Positions 8,975-11,624 of a DNA stretch of 11,624 nucleotides are shown piece by piece; the stretch's first letter is position 1, and every line of letters starts with the position of its first letter. This DNA is from Cudoniella acicularis. Lineage: Eukaryota > Ascomycota > Leotiomycetes > Helotiales > Helotiaceae. The position numbers and the translations under genes were made by a program. The stretch is taken from the NCBI GenBank assembly GCA_013054445.1, contig JAAMPI010001670.1, forward strand, positions 1-11,624, written 5' to 3'. The notes beneath the pieces are model-generated. The model worked only from the letters and a program-made list of their open reading frames with translations. It had not been told where the DNA came from and ran no database searches.

Positions 8975-10730
8975 TCATACTTCTTTCTGTCGTGGAACGC
9001 GGAACCCTCTATTGCTCGTTGCAGCTCCTTCCCTTTCTGCTTCATAAACCCCATTGTCTTCTGCCTCCAATTTTTCTCGTTCCTCAACTGTCAATTCGCT
9101 CTCAGCCTTTTTGATCTTCACAAATAGTACCAGTATTATCAATGCCGTTGCCGCGCAAGCGACCTCAAACCAAAATACGGCATGATAGCTTTTCCGAGTT
9201 CCAAGTCTGTCCACTGCATAGGTATTGATAATATCCGCGAATCCAAGGCATACAGCAATACCAAGATGAAGTAGCAGCATGATGACACAACCTGCTAAAC
9301 CTTGCTGTTTTTGCGGAAGAGAAGTGGTAATGAAGATGTTGGCAACGTTGAAGGTAATATCGATCCCGACCGTAGCGCAGATCATTGAAGGAAAGATGTA
9401 AGCCCAGTAGCTCGCTCCCTGTGGCGCAATAGCAAACAGTGAAGGTGCGACAATCCAGGATGTGCCCGCGAGAATAATTAAAATTGTGCCTGGAATCCTA
9501 TGGAGAACAAAACCGCCAAATGTACTGATAAGGCAACCACCGAGCGCCATGGGAACGTACCAAGCAACAACTTGAAGGGGTGATGCTCCCATCACTTCTT
9601 CCATATAGAAAGTACCATAGAGAAGAAATATTCCCAACGAGCCATATGTAAAGAATAAAGCGATGACTAGTGCCGACATACAAGGGACTTTGAAAAGTGA
9701 TCCTGGGAGTAGCGGTTCCTCGGCGTGACGGATTTCGACATAAACTGCGCATAGAAGTAATAATAATCCGAATATGAATAATATATAAATGTATGGTGTT
9801 TTCCAGCGTTGAGGGGCATGAGAGGAATCGATGATGGCGAAGGTAAAAAGGATAAGGCCGCATACAATGAGGAAAGAACCAAGCCAATCCATTTTGGGAC
9901 GATCCGGAGCAGAGATTTTCTCCCGAATATCTGATGGTATGGAAAAATATGAAGTGAGGGCAGCAATAGCCGCAAGGATACCTCCTATCCAAAAGTACCA
10001 ACTCCACGTGGTATATTCAGCAGTAACACCGGCGAAGAAGATCCCAATGAAGAACCCCGTAGGAGCACAGGCGCCATAGATGCTGAAAACGAGATTCTTC
10101 CTCGGTCCAGGTCTGTAGATATTTCCAAGGATCATGACGCTCAACGGTAGAAATGCGGCAGAGCCCAAGCCTTGGAAAGCTCGACAAAAATTGAGCATAA
10201 TATCGTTCGTAGAGAACCCCGCGATCAAGCTCCAGGCTGCCAACCAGGCTAGACCACCAACATAAATCGGATAACTCCCATACATATCAGCAAACCTCCC
10301 GAAGACCAAGAGAAAAGATGCAACGACGAGAGAGAAGGCACTCGCTGGCCATGTTGATGATGCAGCGGGAATGTGCAAATCTTGTGCCAGTGTAGGGAGA
10401 ATCACGGTAAATCCAGAGACGAAGTATTCCTATAAAATAAGGTTAGTACGGAGGCACGGAGGCACGGAGGCACGGAGGTTGGGGCATCTTCAAGAACCAT
10501 ACCGAAAGAACCTGTGACATTGATATCGAGAAGACAAATCCTATTTCGGCCCAAGTAGAGTCAAAAACTTCCGGTCTCTGTCGGCCCAGACGGTCAAGCC
10601 GGGCTTCCAAAGACTCCTTCATAGCGGGGGACTCCCCTCCCTGTCCATGATTTTCATTTTGCTGAAGTCCGAGAGTTGAGGGGCTGCTGATTTCTTTTCC
10701 ATAGGCACCAGCTTGGGTTGGCTCGCTCAT
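8975..10730 (-). CDS. MFS transporter, ATR1-like DHA2 type, 2 exons, 560 aa
   Basis: Probably a plasma-membrane exporter resembling yeast ATR1 (aminotriazole and boron resistance); the real substrate is unknown. Exon 1 (10503-10730) encodes 76 residues starting MSEPTQAGAY, a hydrophilic tail and the first half of TM1. Exon 2 (8975-10429) carries the rest. The intron (10430-10502, 73 nt) runs from GTATGG to TTATAG with CTAAC as branch point and is phase 0, joining MSQVLS to EYFVSGFTVILPT. Landmarks: FGRFADMYG (119-127, motif A), RAFQGLGSA (159-167, motif B), and the GACAPTGFFIGIFFAG stretch (195-210) in the motif C position. The C-terminal tail is charged and acidic. Length fits the family. 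The ATG at 10730 is the first in frame; the frame stays open upstream but with no ATG. The second exon shows no break. It lies upstream of the regulator on the same strand, with its own 545-bp separation, so this is not an operon. Confidence 0.92.
10448..10479. repeat. 8-bp minisatellite (ACGGAGGC), 4 copies, inside the second MFS intron
   Basis: Three perfect ACGGAGGC units (10448-10471) are followed by ACGGAGGT (10472-10479). They fill nearly half of the 73-nt intron, between donor and branch point, without touching either. Confidence 0.9.
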
Positions 10731-11315
10731 ATAATCGAAGGGTTGATGTTGGATTGTATGAAGACACGTCTTTGTAAGAGTGATTTTGTGAAAAGGAGAA
10801 GTCCAATTGTCTGTCTTAAAAAAAAGAAGTGCTCGAAGGAGCGAGTACAAAAAGCAAAGAAGCTAAGCTTGAAATGGAAGTCAGGTGACTATGATGTATG
10901 GGTCTTGACACACCTCCCCAGGCGCAAGGTTCGTGCAAGGCACGTGATCTGCGATTGCACTAGGACTAAATGAGCTAGTGGTCCGTGCGCAAACGGGTTA
11001 TCCCCAGCTTTAGTGTGAGGAGGAGGCATTGGTAGGCAAAGAAGTCACGTGTAGGAGGAAAAGGATTCAGTTACAGAACTAATCTCTGGCCGTGAGGGGT
11101 CTAGCTATCTGCTTCCGATAAGGGTCCGGTGCCAAGGCCCAATGATAATAATAACCAATAGCATTATCCGACATCCCGTGCCACGTATCAAGAGCCCAGA
11201 ACCATGATCCTAGATGTCGGAGGTTTGCCACCGACATCATTCCGGGGATCCGGCGGCCACCCAAGCCACGTGATGGACGCCACGTAGAAAGATAAGCGAA
11301 CCATATCACAAGCAG
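10731..11315 (-). promoter_or_regulatory. Upstream region of the second MFS gene with CACGTG boxes
   Basis: No gene was recognised. CACGTG occurs at 10941-10946, 11046-11051 and 11267-11272, with a fourth at 11481-11486 just beyond. In fungi this E-box is bound by bHLH factors such as Cbf1/Pho4/SREBP-type proteins and some bZIP factors. Near 11270-11285 there is also a CCACGTAG near-match. The last part (11168-11238) carries three copies of an 8-mer in mixed orientation. Confidence 0.45.
11213..11238. repeat. Inverted repeat GATGTCGG / CCGACATC
   Basis: Perfect 8-base arms (11213-11220 and 11231-11238) surround a 10-base loop. A further direct copy of CCGACATC lies at 11168-11175. It could be a binding site pair or a hairpin; it is not followed by a T-run. 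Confidence 0.7.
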
Positions 11316-11480
11316 CTACTTAGGTACTATAGAACACCTACTTTGTATTTTACTATTCTAAAGTATAATAGAGTATTTATAAAAGTATTTATATATAAAA
11401 GCTTTAAGAACTATATATTATTAGTTAAAGTTTTATTAAAAAAAGCTTAAAAGATTTTTTAAGCGAATATTTGAAAAATG
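11316..11480. other. Abrupt AT-rich block
   Basis: A stretch of overwhelmingly A/T sequence rich in TATA, TTA and TAT follows directly after GC-balanced sequence. No ORF or gene was seen. In ascomycetes such blocks are often repeat remnants mutated by RIP (C-to-T change), but no transposon feature survives here to prove it. Confidence 0.6.
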
Positions 11481-11569
11481 CACGTGATATAGAGCAAACT
11501 GAGCAAACATGATCGCACTAGTCTAAAACCACCTTAGCGCCAATCGAGAAAAAAACCCAAGTTAAGAGA

Positions 11570-11624
11570 GCGCCGGTCGCTCCTGCCTCTTCTCTTCTTC
11601 TTTTCTTTCTTCATCATCAGTAAA
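11570..11624 (+). promoter_or_regulatory. CT-rich tract at the right edge, leader-like
   Basis: From about 11579 the + strand is almost pure C/T with CTTCTT-type runs and ends in CATCATCAGTAAA without an ATG. This is the usual look of a fungal 5' leader or core promoter, so a + strand gene probably starts just beyond the window. Confidence 0.4.

Noticed and set aside
3517..10730. Secondary-metabolite gene cluster
   Set aside because: Only transporters and a regulator are visible; no synthase, synthetase or tailoring enzyme is in the window.
10731..10850. N-terminal extension of the second transporter
   Set aside because: The frame stays open but the codon at 10850 is TTG; the first ATG is at 10730.
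11079..11309. 76-codon minus-strand frame
   Set aside because: No recognisable motif; it lies over the inverted repeats and CACGTG boxes and is best read as non-coding.

Overview
The window looks like nuclear DNA of a filamentous ascomycete. Genes are split by short GT-AG introns (about 46-109 nt) with CTAAC-like branch points. The proteins (a Zn2Cys6 regulator, DHA2-type MFS transporters, a GT32 glycosyltransferase) are typical of such fungi. The protein style would fit Leotiomycetes, but the class is not proven here. All exon models below were built by eye from splice signals, reading frame and remembered family patterns; no search was run.

Layout. (1) At the left edge, on the + strand, is the 3' part of a GT32 glycosyltransferase of the SUR1/CSH1 (MIPC synthase) type, ending at 808; its 5' part is cut off or unclear. 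(2) 809-3516 is a 2.7 kb stretch between two convergent gene ends with no convincing protein gene. It holds a pyrimidine-rich tract, a CTCAT microsatellite, a degenerate motif repeated several times, and one weak small-ORF candidate. (3) Three genes follow in tandem on the minus strand: an 8-exon drug/H+ antiporter-like MFS transporter (3517-5689, 571 aa), a 6-exon Zn2Cys6 transcription factor (6193-8429, about 659 aa), and a 2-exon ATR1-like MFS transporter (8975-10730, 560 aa). (4) 10731-11624 is the upstream region of the second transporter. It has four CACGTG boxes, short inverted repeats, an abrupt AT-rich block and, at the right end, a CT-rich tract that looks like the leader of a + strand gene beyond the window.

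How they may work together. A pathway regulator lying between two efflux-type transporters, all in one orientation, suggests a small detoxification or export locus. The regulator could control one or both pumps. TCCGGA-type palindromes lie upstream of the first transporter and of the regulator itself, which fits regulation and autoregulation but proves neither. No biosynthetic enzyme is visible, so membership in a secondary-metabolite cluster cannot be judged from this window.
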